In this document: positions 11,093 through 24,740 of the stretch, piece by piece
Numbering within the stretch: position 1 is the stretch's first letter
How the letters are laid out: every line of letters starts with the position of its first letter
Assembly: GCA_024734555.1 (NCBI GenBank)
Contig: JANPWX010000033.1
Location: forward strand, 7,426,313 to 7,490,312
Length of the DNA stretch: 64,000 nt
From: Trochalopteron elliotii
Lineage: Eukaryota > Chordata > Aves > Passeriformes > Leiothrichidae
Reading direction: 5' to 3'
Notes under the pieces: generated by a model
What the model saw: the letters and a program-made list of their open reading frames with translations, nothing else
Told to the model about the DNA's origin: nothing
Databases searched by the model: none
Made by a program: the position numbers and the translations under genes

Positions 11093-13429
11093 AGGCTGCA
11101 GGCAATGTCATCTTCACATCATCTCTCAGAAACCTCTCCAGTGTGAGGGTGACATCACTGGCCATTCACAGCAAGCTGTGCAGAACCCACAGCCTCTCCC
11201 AGCTGGGGTCGAGCAGCAGGAACAGGGAGCAGATTTAAATCATGGATGTCTGCAGGTCAAAAGCAATTAGCAGGGAGCTGTCCTGGGCTGTACAGGATCT
11301 GCTTTCATTTAACACACAAGTGGGATGGCAGGCAGACAACCCAGCCTCAAACACAGATGACACAACTACTTACATCATTCAAATCCAGAAGTTCCTGGAG
11401 GGAGCTTCTGAGGCATCTCACAATGAGGTGAAAGCAGGTAAAGACAGTGAGTAACAAAATCCTGCTAAGACATGTGGTCTTGGAGCAGAGACTGCAAGGT
11501 CTATTTAAGCCACGTGTTTTCCTTAAGCAATACAGATTCAACAGATACCTGAAAAACTATTGAACAAATGTTCCTTTGTGTTTTAAAATGCCTTGCATCT
11601 CACGTCTTGTATTTTTCCAGTCACATGAATTACTTGAACAGATGCATTTATCTTCCTGGGTTCAACAGGGACAAGCCCACGGCTACTTCATCTGCCTGGT
11701 TTGACAAACCCAGGGGCTTCAGGAGGTGATTTTCCACACAGGTTTCTTTCAGTGGGTGCTGGACAGGACTAGAAGAGCCAGAGGTGAAAAATGCAAGTTC
11801 AGATTTTCCCTGGAGAGCTGAGAGTGTTTGAAGATATGCAGCACTGCTCACTGAAAAGATTTTTAATAGCTTTGACCTTTGTGGGGTCTGTACAGTCTCC
11901 TTTTGTCAAAAAGTGTATCTGGAAGAATTGTGGGAAAGAGCTGAAGATAATACACATGTTCTGCAGCCTGTGAGGGGATTACTGAGCACTCCTTACTTGC
12001 TTGGATTATTGTTCCCAAGTTTAGACCATCAGCATCAGCTGCTGCAGGTATGTGGGGATTTATCATCAGAAAGGGCAAACCATTGCTGGTCATGAAGCAA
12101 TATAAATATTAGTTATTGCAGATGACTTATAAATAAATCATCTGAAATCACAAAATTAATCAGACAATTCATCTGACAAATAAGTATTTGATCAGCTCTG
12201 TCTAAACCACTGTGGCCAGCCAGGCACTTTGTAAAGAATCCCTGAAATTTATGGGAAGCAATATCCCTTCACCTCAGGAGGTGCAGGCATAGAGAGCAAA
12301 GGCCTGAACATAAATCGTGGGACTTGGGCACTCCAGACAAGGCAGGTTCCAGAAGGTTCCTGAGGCAGAGGTGAGAGCAGCCACAGGGCACAGCCCTGAG
12401 CTCCAGCACCCACCAGGCTGGTGGGGACACCCCACCCTGGGGACATCCTTGCACAGATCACTCTCGAGTGGGCCTGAGGTTTTGGGCGGTGAGGGGTCTG
12501 TTGCCAGCCAGGTGCTCACATCATTTTCCAGCAGTACCAAGCCAACTTGAGTAGGGGTTTATTTTTTTTTCCAAACCAACAAAATGAGTGCATGTCAGTC
12601 TAATAGCTCTGTGTTTTCGAAGTCTCATCTGTATTCAGCACATCACCAAAATGAGAGGAAGAAAATAGCCCCTGAAAATAAAAGTGTGTGTGAGAGAAGG
12701 AGACACGAGCCATTGAAAAAGCAAACAGCTCCCTGCAACTCTGCCAAAGGGGGTGCTGGACACAAGTCCTTCCTGCTCACATTCCACATCTAAGTGCCTT
12801 TATCAGAACCATGAGCACTGACCTTCCCTTGGGCTGGCACATTCTGAGGAGTGAGGATCCCTTGAAAAGGAAAGATATCATGTCCCATCTGTGTATTTTA
12901 GGAGGAAGCTTCCTATAAAATCACATACATATACCTTTTCTACAGTCTCCAAATCCCCAGCTACTTTCAGCTGATGTAAAGAAAACCTGTTATCCATCTT
13001 ACAACACTTGCACCTCCCCAGGATGGGGGGATTATCTGAAGCCACAAGAAGGAATTGGCAGGTCAGACTTCTGATATCCAACAATTTTATGGTTGATTTT
13101 TATAAGGGAGTTTTAGTGTCACAAACAAAACAGCAGCAACCCTGCCAACAGCAGTGACACCACAGTCCCCATGGCCTGTGTGATGGGACACAGCAGTGCC
13201 TGTGCTGGGCAGCACTGCTGCTGCTGGACAGGCCCCCCAGCAGTGAAAAGGGGACCATAGCTGGCCCCTGTTGGGCCAAAGCCACTCTCACCCAGCCCAG
13301 CAGCACTTTTCCCAAGGCTGCTTTGGAGCCACGTGTGCCACCCTGCAGCACACTCCTCTCCCTGGAATGCCAGCACTGATCCAGGCTGGATGTGGCAGAA
13401 TTTTCAGGACTGATGTGAATATTTTCTAC
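11093..13429. other. Unannotated DNA
   Basis: No repeat family or gene is recognised. An AT-rich patch at about 12095-12200 holds repeated ATAAATCATCTGA-like words but no clear element. Confidence 0.5.
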
Positions 13430-13710
13430 TCTGTCAACCTTTTATTTAAATGACATTTGGCTGCAGTGCTAGAAGTGTGATATTGAAAATCAATAGCTGG
13501 AAAGTGTTTGGAAGCCAATCTAAATCAAATATTACAATATGGTGAAGTTAATCATCTGAAATTAACCTTATAACTGCTTGAATCACTCTAATCTATAAAG
13601 AAAATCAATATAAGCATATCAAACCCTGCTGCGAGCTGCTGTCTGTTTGAGCTGACCATGCAAATGGAAAATAATAGCCAGAGGATGTTTATTGCTCCCT
13701 GTGTGTTAAC
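13430..13710. promoter_or_regulatory. Candidate conserved regulatory element
   Basis: AT-rich unique DNA carries an inverted pair GTTAAT (13547-13552) and ATTAAC (13561-13566) with an 8-nt spacer. That resembles an HNF1-type site but with the wrong spacing. A perfect octamer ATGCAAAT lies at 13658-13665. No repeat or extended open frame crosses it. Conservation is untested. Confidence 0.35.
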
Positions 13711-14868
13711 ACTTCTTATAGGGCTGAGATGGGTAGCTGGATTCCCCAGGGAGATGTGATTGTGAGATGCAGCAAAGGCTCCTACTCCAAAGAGGCCCAG
13801 CAGCAGTGCAGACCCTCTGAGCCACCCCCCAGCAGGGGATTTCAGAGAGCTGTGAGTGACTAACAGGCTGTTTCATGAGGAGAATTGATTCTCCCTGAAT
13901 GAAAAACAATTGCCCATGCACAGCACCTGGCACCCCCTGCTCCAGCTCCAGGCTACACCCACAGTGGCTCTGGCATCCTGCTGGTGACTGGGCTCAGCTC
14001 TGGGCACCAGGTGAGGACACGGGCACACGGGTCCCCAGGATGACCAGCACTCACCCACCCAGTGAGCAGCACCCCCAGCTGTGGCAGCTGTGCCCACCCA
14101 ATGCTCTGCTTGGCTGTGCTGGGCCGTGTCACAGCAGTGGTCCCAAAGGTGACCACCCCCACCATGACAGGGATGTCTGGAGAACTCGGCCCCATTGGAG
14201 GCACTGCTGGCTGGGGCACTGCCCAGTGAGCAGCTCCAAACCAAGGGTGACACATACCCCCCATGCTGGGGGACACAGGTGACAGCCCACCTTGTCCAGC
14301 TGCATCTCCAGAGTGGCCATCAACAGGCTCTGGAGTATGACTGTGACAAGTGCTTTGATAGCAGACAGAAATCTATAAATAACAACAGTTTCTCTCAAAC
14401 TCCTTATTTTAAAATAATGAAGACATTTCATAAAGTGACAAGTGTCTCAAACATTGAGAGTAAAAGCTCAGAGAGGCTCTGTTTGAAGTTTGGGGAACAG
14501 ATGGGAGGAGTGAGATCCCAGCAGCAACTTGCATGGCCTCAAGCACCTGGGACCAGCCAGAGCCAAGGAGATCAATCCCAGGCTTTTCCCAGCGCTCTTC
14601 ATGGGCACTAGATCTGAAGAAGGATGAAGGTCTCTGAGCAGATGCCATTGTCCAGGGAGTGCAGCTGCCTCACATCACTCCTGCCTGTGCCAGGGTGAAG
14701 AGCAGTATTTGCCTCCAAGGTCCACTCGCTGTGGAACTGCCACAGACCCCAGGGTGAAATTATTTCTGCATTACAATAAAAGAAAAAAATAGTGCCAATT
14801 TTTCAGCTGTCAGTTTGGCATGTGCTGGCTCCCATCTCGGTCCTGGGCCAGTGGTGTGGGCAGACAGG
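13711..14868. other. Unannotated DNA
   Basis: It consists of GC-moderate sequence with overlapping domain-less open frames on both strands. No repeat was seen. Confidence 0.5.
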
Positions 14869-14892
14869 CAGCAGCAGCAGCAGCAGCAGCAG
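14869..14892 (+). repeat. (CAG)8 trinucleotide repeat
   Basis: There are eight perfect CAG units (plus-strand reading). Plus-strand frames read it as Ser/Gln/Ala runs, but there is no supporting coding context. Confidence 0.95.
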
Positions 14893-15802
14893 TGTACCAT
14901 GCAGAGGAGTGACAGCTGGACAGAGGTGCTGTGACACCAGTGACACGGGTGCAGTCCATGGTGCCCACACAGCTCACAGCAGCACCTTCCCTGCTGCTCA
15001 CAGTTTGTCTTTTGCCAGTGTCCATTCCTGAGGTATTTCCTGTGCTCCAAAGGGAGATGTGAGTGATGAGGGTGATGTGCTGCCCCAGGGAGGGTCAGGA
15101 CAGAAAACGGGAGTGGGAAGCAGCTGTCCCAGGAGTGAACACACCAGCTGGAAGGCTGAAGCTGCTGTTTGAAGCAGCAGGTTGCCATGGATTAGGAATG
15201 GTCCTTTGATAGTGGAAATGTGTTTTAATGAGTTTCCTGCAATATATGCATCATTTCAGTTCCTGTGAAAAGGTGTTGAACAATTCCCCCTTTTCCTCAC
15301 CCAAAGGGACATCAAGACGTGTAAAAAATGCTTCACTTTTTCATACTTTAAAGCTGAACAGTGAGCTCCTCCACATCACCTGCAGTGTCTCCCAGTGACC
15401 CACGAGAGGGGTCAGGCTCGCCAGGGTCCCCCCACCTCACCCAGCCCGTCCCTCCCACGGCCCCGGGAGCATTCAGGGGGATGCAGGGATGCACCGGCGG
15501 GTCAGCAAGTGCACAAATGTAATGCAGAAGGCAGGCTTTGCCCAATGTCACTAACACCATTCACGGCCTATTGGAGAGGACAATTGTCCCATTAAGAAAC
15601 CCAAAGACATTCTGGATTTCTTCAGCCTCAGGGCTTGGAAGCAGGAAGCATTTACTGCCTAATTAAATTTTCATATACTGGCAGAGTACAGCTCTTCTAG
15701 TGACTCTGTATTGGACAGTGTGCCGGAGTTTGCAGGAAAAGAGCAGGCTGGGATTGCCTGGGGCTGCCGCTGGTGTGGAGAGCCCCGAGCACAGCGGGCA
15801 CA
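14893..15802. other. Unannotated DNA
   Basis: No gene or repeat is recognised. GC and CpG rise after about 15390, leading into the minisatellite. Confidence 0.5.
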
Positions 15803-15994
15803 ACATCACCTCCCGGGCACGGCATCGCCTCCGGGACACGGCATCGCCTCCGGGACACGGCATCACCTCCCGGGGACGGCATCACCTCCCGGGCACGGCA
15901 TCGCCTCCCGGGGACGGCATCACCTCCCGGGGACGGCATCGCCTCCCGGGCACGGCATCGCCTCCCGGGCACGGCATCGCCTCCCGCACACGGA
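15803..15994. repeat. CpG-dense 19-bp minisatellite, about 10 units
   Basis: The tandem unit is CGCCTCCCGGGCACGGCAT with small variants (CACC for CGCC, GGGGAC or GGGACA for GGGCAC). Each unit carries two to three CpGs, so about 190 bp hold more than 20 CpGs in otherwise CpG-poor DNA. Because 19 is not a multiple of 3, all frames stay open across it, producing spurious Arg/Pro/Gly-rich open frames on both strands (15697-16209 minus and three on plus). Confidence 0.95.
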
Positions 15995-18934
15995 GGTGCC
16001 GCTCGCCCACTGACAGGCGGCATCTCCAGCCTGATTTCTCTTTCTAACATAAGAAGGACTCCTCTGGTGGCTTCCCTGCTCGTTTTTAAGGGCCAGAGAG
16101 CAGCCGAAAGGGCTGGCCATGCTCCAGGCTGAGGTGAACACCGTGCAACAGCTGGCAGTGTCCTGGGTGTGTGCCAGGATCCCGGCAGATGCTTTCCTTG
16201 TGCTCCCACTTCGGCCCCGGCAGCCCCACCCCGTTCAGCACACAGGCTCCCTGCACCTGCAGCTCTCAGAGCCAGGGTGGTTCCTTGCCTGTGCCCACTC
16301 TGCCAGGTCAGAGCTCCACTCAGGGCTCAGCCCTCCTAAAATACTGCTTCTGACTCTCCTGGTGTGTGCTCAGCTGCTCTGCACACCAGGACACTGCTGG
16401 AGATCCCAGCAGACAAGTTTATTGCTCCTGGATGCCCCTTGTTACTCCTGCCATGGGCCCAGCCCTTATGTGAATGCCCTTGACTCTGGTGACAGGATGG
16501 GGACAAGGAGCCCAGTGCCATCCCTACCTGGGCACAGCCCAGGGCACAGACATGGCATGGCCAGCATGGGTTGGGAGCACTGCTGGGGGTGCCCAAGGGT
16601 GCCCAGCCCTTATTTCCTTGGTAAATCAGTGCCTGAAAAGCATCCACTGGGGACCAGGGACAGGTCTTCACACTAAACCTGCTGTGGTCACTCACAGGGT
16701 GAGTGGTACACTCTCCTGTGCCACAGCTCTGCCACCATGAGCTGCTGCAGAAAACATTCCCACAAGGCTTCCAGAGCACAGGGCTGAAATAAGGTGCTGT
16801 CAAAACAACCCAGATTTGCAGCTGCTGGCAGGAGCTGTTGCTATTGTGTTGTTCTTTAACAGAGAGACAGGCATTGGAGCTCAGACCACGAGTGGTGTTT
16901 GTGCTGGGGCAGTGTGAGGGAGCTGGGAGAGTCCCCAGAACAGCCCAGGGCTGCCACAGGCACCAGGCAGGTGCCAAGGACTGAGTTTAGCTCTCAAGCA
17001 GACTAAGGCAGAGCATTCCCACTGACCAGGTCACATCCAAACAAACTCTCTGTGGGCATGTAGTGCTGAGTTACAGACCCCCAGCTCTCTGCTCCCAGAC
17101 AGGGACAGCACCTCCTCCTCAGCACACATCCATCCAGCCCTGCCTCCCTCCCTCTTCCTGGCCACCCATGGGGGTCACCACTGCTGCCACCAGCCTTCAC
17201 CTGGGGCTGAATGCAGCAGAAAACCTTCTCTGTGAAGGTTCTGTACATTCAGCTACAGAAAAGCTACTGCTGGAAATACTGGAGGGTGAAATAGAGACAG
17301 CAGCAGCCACTGTGCACTGCCCCACCACAAAACACATGTGCACACCCACCCCCATGCAAACACTCCCCAGAGCTGCTGCACACAACACAAAATCCTGACC
17401 AATTGAGTAGTTGAAATGCTCTGTTTCAGTCCAGCCAGGGAAAAGCCAGTGTTTGATCAATATTTTCCACAACAACCACTTCCATGTGATAAATGCAGTT
17501 ATAGAGAAAAGGAACAAATTAACCTTCTGGTGCAGATGGCAGCTACTGCCTGGGAAAAAAGATGGCTCAATTCTGCAGGGAAGCAGGGAAGGGCCATGCC
17601 AGAATTCCTGCAAAACTGGCCAGTCAAGGCAGCATCTGGAAGGCATTAATGAAAATCAGCCCCAGGAGCACACACCCACCGACCTGTACAGGGGGAAGGC
17701 AAAACCAGTCACTGAAATGGCACCTGCAGGACTGGGAGGAAGCTGAACCAGGAGAAAATATATGAACTTGGGGCAGCTGATAGATGAAGACAACTGAGGA
17801 ACTGTGCTGCAGCACCGTGAATGTGGGAAGATAAAAGGCATCTCAGAAAGTGCTTCCCAACATCAATCCTTCCACCGGTGACAAATTGTCTGAAGTCAGG
17901 GTAGTTCAGCAGCTGTCTGGATCAGAGATTCCATCACAGATTTCTCAGCTACAGGCAGCTGGATGCAAATGGCAGTGAGTGGGGATGTGCAAAAGGTGCA
18001 CTGTGTAAGGTACCATGCACAGGAGCAGTGCAGCCCTGGGGAAAGCAGGAGCCTGAAGGGTGGAAATACGAAAAGGCCATTGCCCATGCAAGGAGAGGAA
18101 AGGGAAAACCAGCACATGGTGAGGCCCATCTTTGGGCTGGCCATCCACAGTCTGCTCCTTAGGCCTGGAGAAGGCAAGGCAGACTTCCCAAACAGAAAAA
18201 AGAAAAAAAAAAGAGCTAGAGAAAAAGATCAGAAACCTCATGGGGATGAAGACATCAATTTCACCCTGACTATGTATCTCTGACCATTCAGGTTACATTT
18301 ACTCTTCTCCTAGTGGGCGAAATGTGGGTGAAAATATGGTCCACTGCTCTGCAATCTATCTTGAACTTGGTTTTGTCTGTATCTGAAAGTAACCTTGTGC
18401 TGCATCAGCCTCAGTATCAGAGTACAGCAAGAAGGATTCTGTCCTGGAGCCTGGTTCATGAGCTCTCCAGGAGCTCTGCTTTCCTTCTGAACCCCACTCT
18501 GCTCCTCTCCCACTGCCAGGCTGCCTGGCTTCGTGCTGCTATCACTCTTCTTGTGGAGACAACAACATGGGATGCTCAGGAGCTGGTCCTGTGCTACAGC
18601 CCCCTAGACTGGCTGGGGTTTTTCAGATGAAAGCAGACTCTGCCTCCTGGAATGAGTGACAGATGCAGTTGCACACTCACATCCTGTAAATGCCGTGAGC
18701 AGTGAGCAGCCCCAGGTGCTCCAAGAAAACCCACAGCTGTTACCACAAAGCTCTGCTGGGAGGAGGCCCAGAGCAGCTGCACTGCACAGCACAGCCCTGC
18801 TCTGCTCCGGGGCTGACACCTGGGTCTGCCATCTAGGCAGGAGATCCTGACCTGCAGGGTCTGAATCCTGCTCTGGGAAAGGTGATCGAGGAAAAAAGGA
18901 TCACCTGTGACCTGATAATGGTGAGCAGCAAAGC
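15995..18934. other. Unannotated DNA
   Basis: There are several overlapping open frames up to 213 codons without domains, a short A-rich stretch near 18195-18213 and an octamer ATGCAAAT at 17963-17970. No transposable element is recognised. Confidence 0.5.
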
Positions 18935-19340
18935 AGAGGAGTCATAAATTTTTGCTGAAAGAAGATGAAAGCCTGTTTGTGTTCTGGCTTCCCACTGAAG
19001 CAAATACAGGAGGCATGAATTTGCTGAAATTCATTAATGTTCTGCATATTTCTGGGAATTTAATTTATCAACTAGTAACTGCATAAATAGAACAGGCAAA
19101 AATGCTGAAAGTGGATTAAACATTGATGCAAGTATATATTGATTTGAACATTCCTGTGCCTTTGCTTGTGACACATCAATAAAATTAAATAATATCTTAA
19201 TAAAATGTCTTGGTAATTATGTCTTTTCCCTGGCGTAAGTGTGCCCTCCAGCAATGTAATTAAAATCAAAATTACATTAACCCTCCAGTGACCATTTGAC
19301 AAAAGAATTAAGAGTCTAGAGATTTCTCTGAGCTCTCCCA
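18935..19340. promoter_or_regulatory. Candidate conserved AT-rich element with hairpin
   Basis: About 400 bases of AT-rich unique DNA contain many ATTA, ATAAA and AATTAA words. A perfect 9-bp inverted pair, AATGTAATT (19253-19261) and AATTACATT (19270-19278), is separated by 8 nt. No repeat family is recognised. The hairpin could equally be paired homeodomain sites. Confidence 0.35.
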
Positions 19341-20991
19341 CCCAGCCAGATCACTCTTGGTCACACACCCTGCACACGCCACCTCCACCCTGATGGCACT
19401 GTGAACAGAGTGCTGAACACTCACAGCACGTGCTGAGTGATATCCAAGGGAGTCAGAGAGCTCTGCTGGGAGAACAGAGATGGTTCAAAGGTTTGTTCAG
19501 GCTCTGTGAGGACCTGGCTCTCTGTGCCCTGGCTCCAGTCCCCTGCAGGAGCATTCCCAGGGTGCTCAGGCAGTGATGGGTCAGGACAGGCTGTGGTGTC
19601 TCAGGGCAGGATCCACCTGTGGGCTCTGCCACTGCCATGGGACCTCTGCTGTGGGGACACCCCAGGAACTTCTGTCCTGCACCCAGAGGACCATGGCAAA
19701 GCAAGAGAGCCACCTGTTCTGGTGGCAAACCCATGGCCTGGGGTGCAGCAGAAGTCCCCTCTACCCAGCACAGGGACATCTGCCACAGCTCTGAAGCAGC
19801 TCCTCAGAAATGTCCCCAAGAAGCTTTGCCATTTCCAGGAGTGATTGGAGCACTGACCAGTGAAACCCCTTGTCATTCCCATTTAGCAGGGGGGAGCAGC
19901 TGCTGTCCCACTGCCAGACACTGACAATGTGGCCTTTCAGGAACCACCAGTAATCTGTTTGCTGCAACTCTGCAGTGTCACACTGTCAGCTTGTCACCTA
20001 AACTTGCCATTCACATAATCTATTAGTTGTCCAATTTGTCTTTCTGTCATGGACCATGTGATGCTCAGCACAGTGACTCTGTGCATTTTTATTGCTCTCC
20101 TTAGTTAATAAAGCACCACTTTGGAATTTGAGGGAATTGAGAAGACATCTCTGTCACAGCACATCCCTGTTCTTGGCACCCAGCATGTCCCACCACGCTG
20201 TGGCATCTCACCAGAGCATGCCATCAGGATAGGAACAAAACTGGCACAGCCTTGATAGGGCTGCCACATGAAAACACCTCCCAGCCTGCTCAGGAGACCT
20301 GCTGAGGCTGTCACAAAGGCATCTGTTCTTGCCCCAGACACAGCTGGGCATGGATTCCACCACTTCCAGGGCAGAGTAAAAGGTCCAGAGTGAGACAGAC
20401 CCCAGCCTGCCTTTCATACTTCCTGCTTCACTTCTGGGCTTCAGAGTGAGAGGGGATTGCAAGTGAGTCCTGCCTGAGAACAGGCAGCTGCTGGCTTTGG
20501 ATGGAGGGAGGCCAGGGGATTCTGATCAGCCCCAGTGCCAGGTTCAGCAGCAGATGTGTACTTCAGACAGGGACTTGGAGGCTGAATTATGTCAGATCAG
20601 AGGCTTCTCCTCGTGTACTGGTGCTGTGATGGTGTTTGTGCCATGGAAATGTATCTGTGTCCCAGAGACTGTGTCCAGGACACTGGTGTGCCCCATTAGG
20701 TCCTAGACCCACAACTTTCAGGACTGAAGGCAAACACTTCCCCCAACCCCAGGAGATGATCACAGCTCTTTATCTGAGCTGAATCCAGCACAGCAAAGCC
20801 TTCAGGTCCTGGCTGGCAGCACACAACATCCTTTGAGTGGTGACTGGGTATTTCATCTGAAGGACTTGCAGAGAACTTTGTAGCCATTCATTAGCACAGA
20901 ACTTCCTGGCACCATCAGTTAATGAGAGAAGAGAGACAGATGAAAAAGCTGTTCCTAAAAACCAATATCAATCCTGAATTCACAGCAAAGC
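19341..20991. other. Unannotated DNA
   Basis: No repeat, gene or motif cluster is recognised. The open frames are short and overlap in several phases. Confidence 0.5.
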
Positions 20992-21006
20992 TTTTTTTTT
21001 TTTTTT
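20992..21006. repeat. T15 homopolymer
   Basis: This is a 15-base uninterrupted T run. It could be the A-tail of a retrocopied sequence in minus orientation, but nothing recognisable adjoins it. Confidence 0.9.
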
Positions 21007-24000
21007 CTGCTTGTTAGGTTTGGAATTGAAACAATTTGGCCAACTATTCTGCTACTCTGCATATCTCATAAGCAGGCATTTTTCTATTTAGATACAATTA
21101 CAAAATAAACCTTGAGTTGTACAGCGAAGGGCTTGGAGTTTCTGCCCACTCACCTTTTTATTGAAATCCTTGTAACACCATGTGCCATACTTCACCAGGC
21201 AGTCAAACACCACAGTTAAAGCCCCAGTATGACATTTTACACCTGACTTAACCAGCACTAGATTATCAGCTGTTGGCACGAGAGTGCATTTTTTACAACT
21301 TGCTTGTCTCTGAACTTGTATTAAAGGGTCCTGGAAACCTAGTGGGACTGAGCAGGCTCAAGACAGCAGTGGTATAACTTTGCAGCTCCTGGCATGCTCA
21401 CACAGACCATTAGCTGCAGATGTCCTTCTGAAGATCAAGAGCACTTCAAAGTCTTCTAAATTCCTTCCTAAGCTCAAGAGGCTTGGAACATTTGCACAGC
21501 TTACACCAGCTGACCTCGATTCATGAGGCAGCACTCAGATCCAGACTAAGACTTCTCCTAAAAGTAGTTTAAATGTCTTCCATTGTCTGCAATGAAATAA
21601 TCAGTAGACCTCATTTGCACACATTTGAAAAGTTACATTTTCTGTAGTCTGCCTTGTTTGCTTCTTGCAGACTGTTGCCTTCACAAACTCGGGGGAGACT
21701 CCCCATTCACTCTGTCTAGGACAGCAGTGGGGACATTACTGTTGTTCCTGGCACTCTTGGGACCAGGCAGCAGCTGGCATTAGTATCTGCAAGTTCATAA
21801 AAACCACTGAAAATAGTTACTGATTTCTGAGGACTTCTGTTAGCTAATCTGCAAATATTCTAGTAAGTGACAAGTGCTTTGGAATTTGAGGATCACTGAT
21901 GACTCCTTATGTCTGTGCTTATTGTTGTAATATTAGTAGCAAAATCATTCAAATTCAGATAATGTAAATGACCAGGGTTGTGGTCATTACCCATGGAGGC
22001 AGACACAGCCTGTACCTGGAAATTTGGAAGGACAGGAATCCCTGGCACACCAAGATCATGCTCCCTCTTTCCACTGGGCACCTCCTGATTTACAGGCATG
22101 ACAAGGATAATTAATTTTGATGTTTTTAAGAAAATGAACCAGGTATAGCCCAAGCTGGACAGTCCACAGCCTCAGAAACAAACAATAATATTAACAGAGA
22201 CCAGATGGCCCACACACGGCAAGTGGTACAGCAGCATCTGCTCCAAAGGAGGAAAACCAGCACAAATAGCAGCAAGTTTCTATGCCCTGGCAGCTCCTGG
22301 CAGGGATGAGATCACAGTGGGAATCAATCAGGCAGGAGTTCACTCAGCATCATCAGGGTTGGTGCTACGTGGGAGATTGGTCTCTCCTTTAGCACTCTCT
22401 CCTCCAGTGGACACTGGCTCTCTCCACAGTGATGGGAAGTGCTGATGGTTTAACAAGCTGCCAGTGAGATTGTGCAGAATGATTTTGTCGGGTTCAGGAG
22501 CTGTGTGAAATGGCATATGCTGGAAGCACATGACTGCACAGCCCTAACTGCAAAGACAGTGAGATGTGACCCCAAAGCCTTGTGATAGAGAGGGAAAGAC
22601 ACGCAGAGCCTGTACATCTTCAATATTTCAGAGCAGAGAAGTCCAATCCCTGCAAATGGTGGGCATCTGGGAGTTGCTGGGTTTTCTAGGGCAGACAGGG
22701 ATTTCTGCAGCACACATAACAGAAACTGAGAGCACCATCCCCTGCAGCAAGAGCACTGGAAGGCTGGTCAGGCACCCGTGTCCAGCACCAGTCCCTCCCA
22801 CAGAAGGGCAACACCCAGCAAGGGCAAAGGATGGTCCCTTCATCACCTCTGCTACTGTCAGGACCCTATAACAAGAGCTCAGGACCCCTAGCAAAAGGTG
22901 AACAGCTTACCTAACTTCATTAAAAAACCAGCAACATTCATTATTTCAGCCTTCCTGAGCAGGCACAAAGATAGATGAAAGGAATAAAGGCAAGCTAGAA
23001 ACATCAATAAATAACTGCATCTTCTTATTGGCTGCAGTATTCAATAGTTTCAAATGTTTTCTGGTGCCTTTGGCAAGCAGAAGGTTTGCAAAAGTGCTGA
23101 GCCTGTCACCTGTAACAGGTCACCATCACTTATCCCTGCTAAGCTGCGTTTTCTGTCTCTTCCCAGGGAGTGCACCTGCCTCTGAATGGCTGCAGCAGTG
23201 ACCTGGTGACAATGACTCTGAGCTAACAGGGCTTACTGCTAACGGGGGGACACTCCCAGATGGACAAAAGCAACAGAGCAACAGAGCTGAGTGCAGAGTA
23301 AAAGATGTACTTCAACTGCAATTACCCTGAACGAGCTGGGCATCTTCCCAGGTGAGGGGACCTGCCTGCCCACACAGACCTCCCTGCCAGCCTCCCAGTG
23401 TCCAAGGACACTGCTCCCCGTGAAGGCTCACATGTCCCCAGGCAATGATGTGCCCTGCAGGCAGGGATAGAGCTCCTCGTTCTGTGGCTGCACGGGAAAG
23501 CTGAGGAAAAGGCTCGGCTTGTCTTTACTAATGAGCTGATAATGAGCCACAGATCCCATTCCTATGGAATGGGAATTCCTTGACTTGCCCAGCTCAGCAG
23601 CTCCTGAGCAAGTTCAGGGATGTCCAGCCAAGGGCAACGGGGCCACAGTGCAGTTTTGGGGCACGGGGCTGGACAGTGTCCTCTGTCCATTGCAGCGTGC
23701 CCAGCAGCTCTGACCCTTTTTCTGGGAAAGAGCTCGGCCTGCAGTTGTACATAGAGAGCCCATGGAGAGCTCGGGCACGGAGGGGATGGGGTGTGACAGA
23801 CATGGTCTGGCCCAAGGAGACACACAGGGTGTGAGAGCAGCCCGTGGGGAACAAGTCCAGTCAAAAACAATCCTGGATCTCCTGCTCCCTGACAGTGCCA
23901 TGGACCTGCAACAAGGATTCTCACAAGTGGAGTAGACTATACCACGTGGCTTTGACTGCTGTTGAAAACATTTAATAAACTCTGGAATATGAATCACTAT

Positions 24001-24569
24001 CAAGGACCCTGAACATTAATTTCAGTCACAGCTGGCCACACTCTATCACCCTATAAACACCTCTCCAGTTTCAATTAACATTTCGCTATCTCCTGTCTCA
24101 CTGAATATTATATTTAACTAATTTAAGAGGATTGGTAAAGATAGTTTTCACACTTCACATGAAAGCATAATGAAATAATGATACCTGTACCCACAAAAAG
24201 CATGAGGATACTGCATAAAGAGCTTTAAAGTCATCTAAAGCAAAAACTTTTCCAGGAGACCTTCATTCTAGCTTTGGCTACCATGGCCCCTGTGCAGGTG
24301 TGTGCCATCCCTGGCACAGTGCCCAGCTCTGGACCCCAGCCCCCAGCAGCCACAGCTGGCTCAGCCACATTTTCCCTGCATTTGGGTTTCCCCTTGTTGT
24401 AACAAACGCCTTTGGAAGGAGCAGGCATTTCCCATTGCAGATTCAGAGAAACAGTTTATTGTTTGTCCTCATCTATAACCTCATTTGCAAAAAAACAATA
24501 CTGCAGGTTCTCAAAGTCATGGAAATTTAGGCCTAAGAAGGACAGAAGACAACTGAATACTGTCCTTTG
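21007..24569. other. Unannotated DNA
   Basis: This is long ordinary sequence. A strong-looking splice acceptor (pyrimidine tract ending CCCAG) is at about 23150-23166, but no matching open exon with a donor follows. No repeat family is recognised. Confidence 0.5.
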
Positions 24570-24740
24570 TGCCATGTTCCTCTGTTTGAAGACTGTCACT
24601 TCCCTCCCTCTTATTTTCCCATTTCAGGTCAACAACACTCAATTCTTTCAGCCTTTCCTCATGAGTCACGTATTTCGGATCTCAGCATCTCTCTCAAAAT
24701 TTTCCAGTACTTCACCAACGTCTCTGTATTTTTTCTTAGA
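24570..24740 (-). mobile_element. Probable old CR1 LINE remnant
   Basis: The plus strand reads like the reverse complement of an ancient CR1 3' region, with words such as CTCAATTCTTTCAGCC followed by TTTCCTCATGAGTCA and, further on, TTTCCAGTACTTC. These recall the conserved segment around the end of CR1 ORF2. The copy is short and highly diverged, with no open frame and no clear 3' terminus. Boundaries are approximate. Confidence 0.45.

Noticed and set aside
15697..16209. Arg-rich repeat protein on either strand
   Set aside because: Artefact of the 19-bp CpG minisatellite, with similar peptides in every frame.
16336..16977. 213-codon minus-strand frame and a 185-codon plus-strand frame overlapping it
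   Set aside because: Mutually overlapping frames without domains; neither is favoured.
23145..23225. Acceptor-like tract ending CCCAG near 23166
   Set aside because: No donor of quality follows in an open frame; single splice-like signals are frequent by chance.
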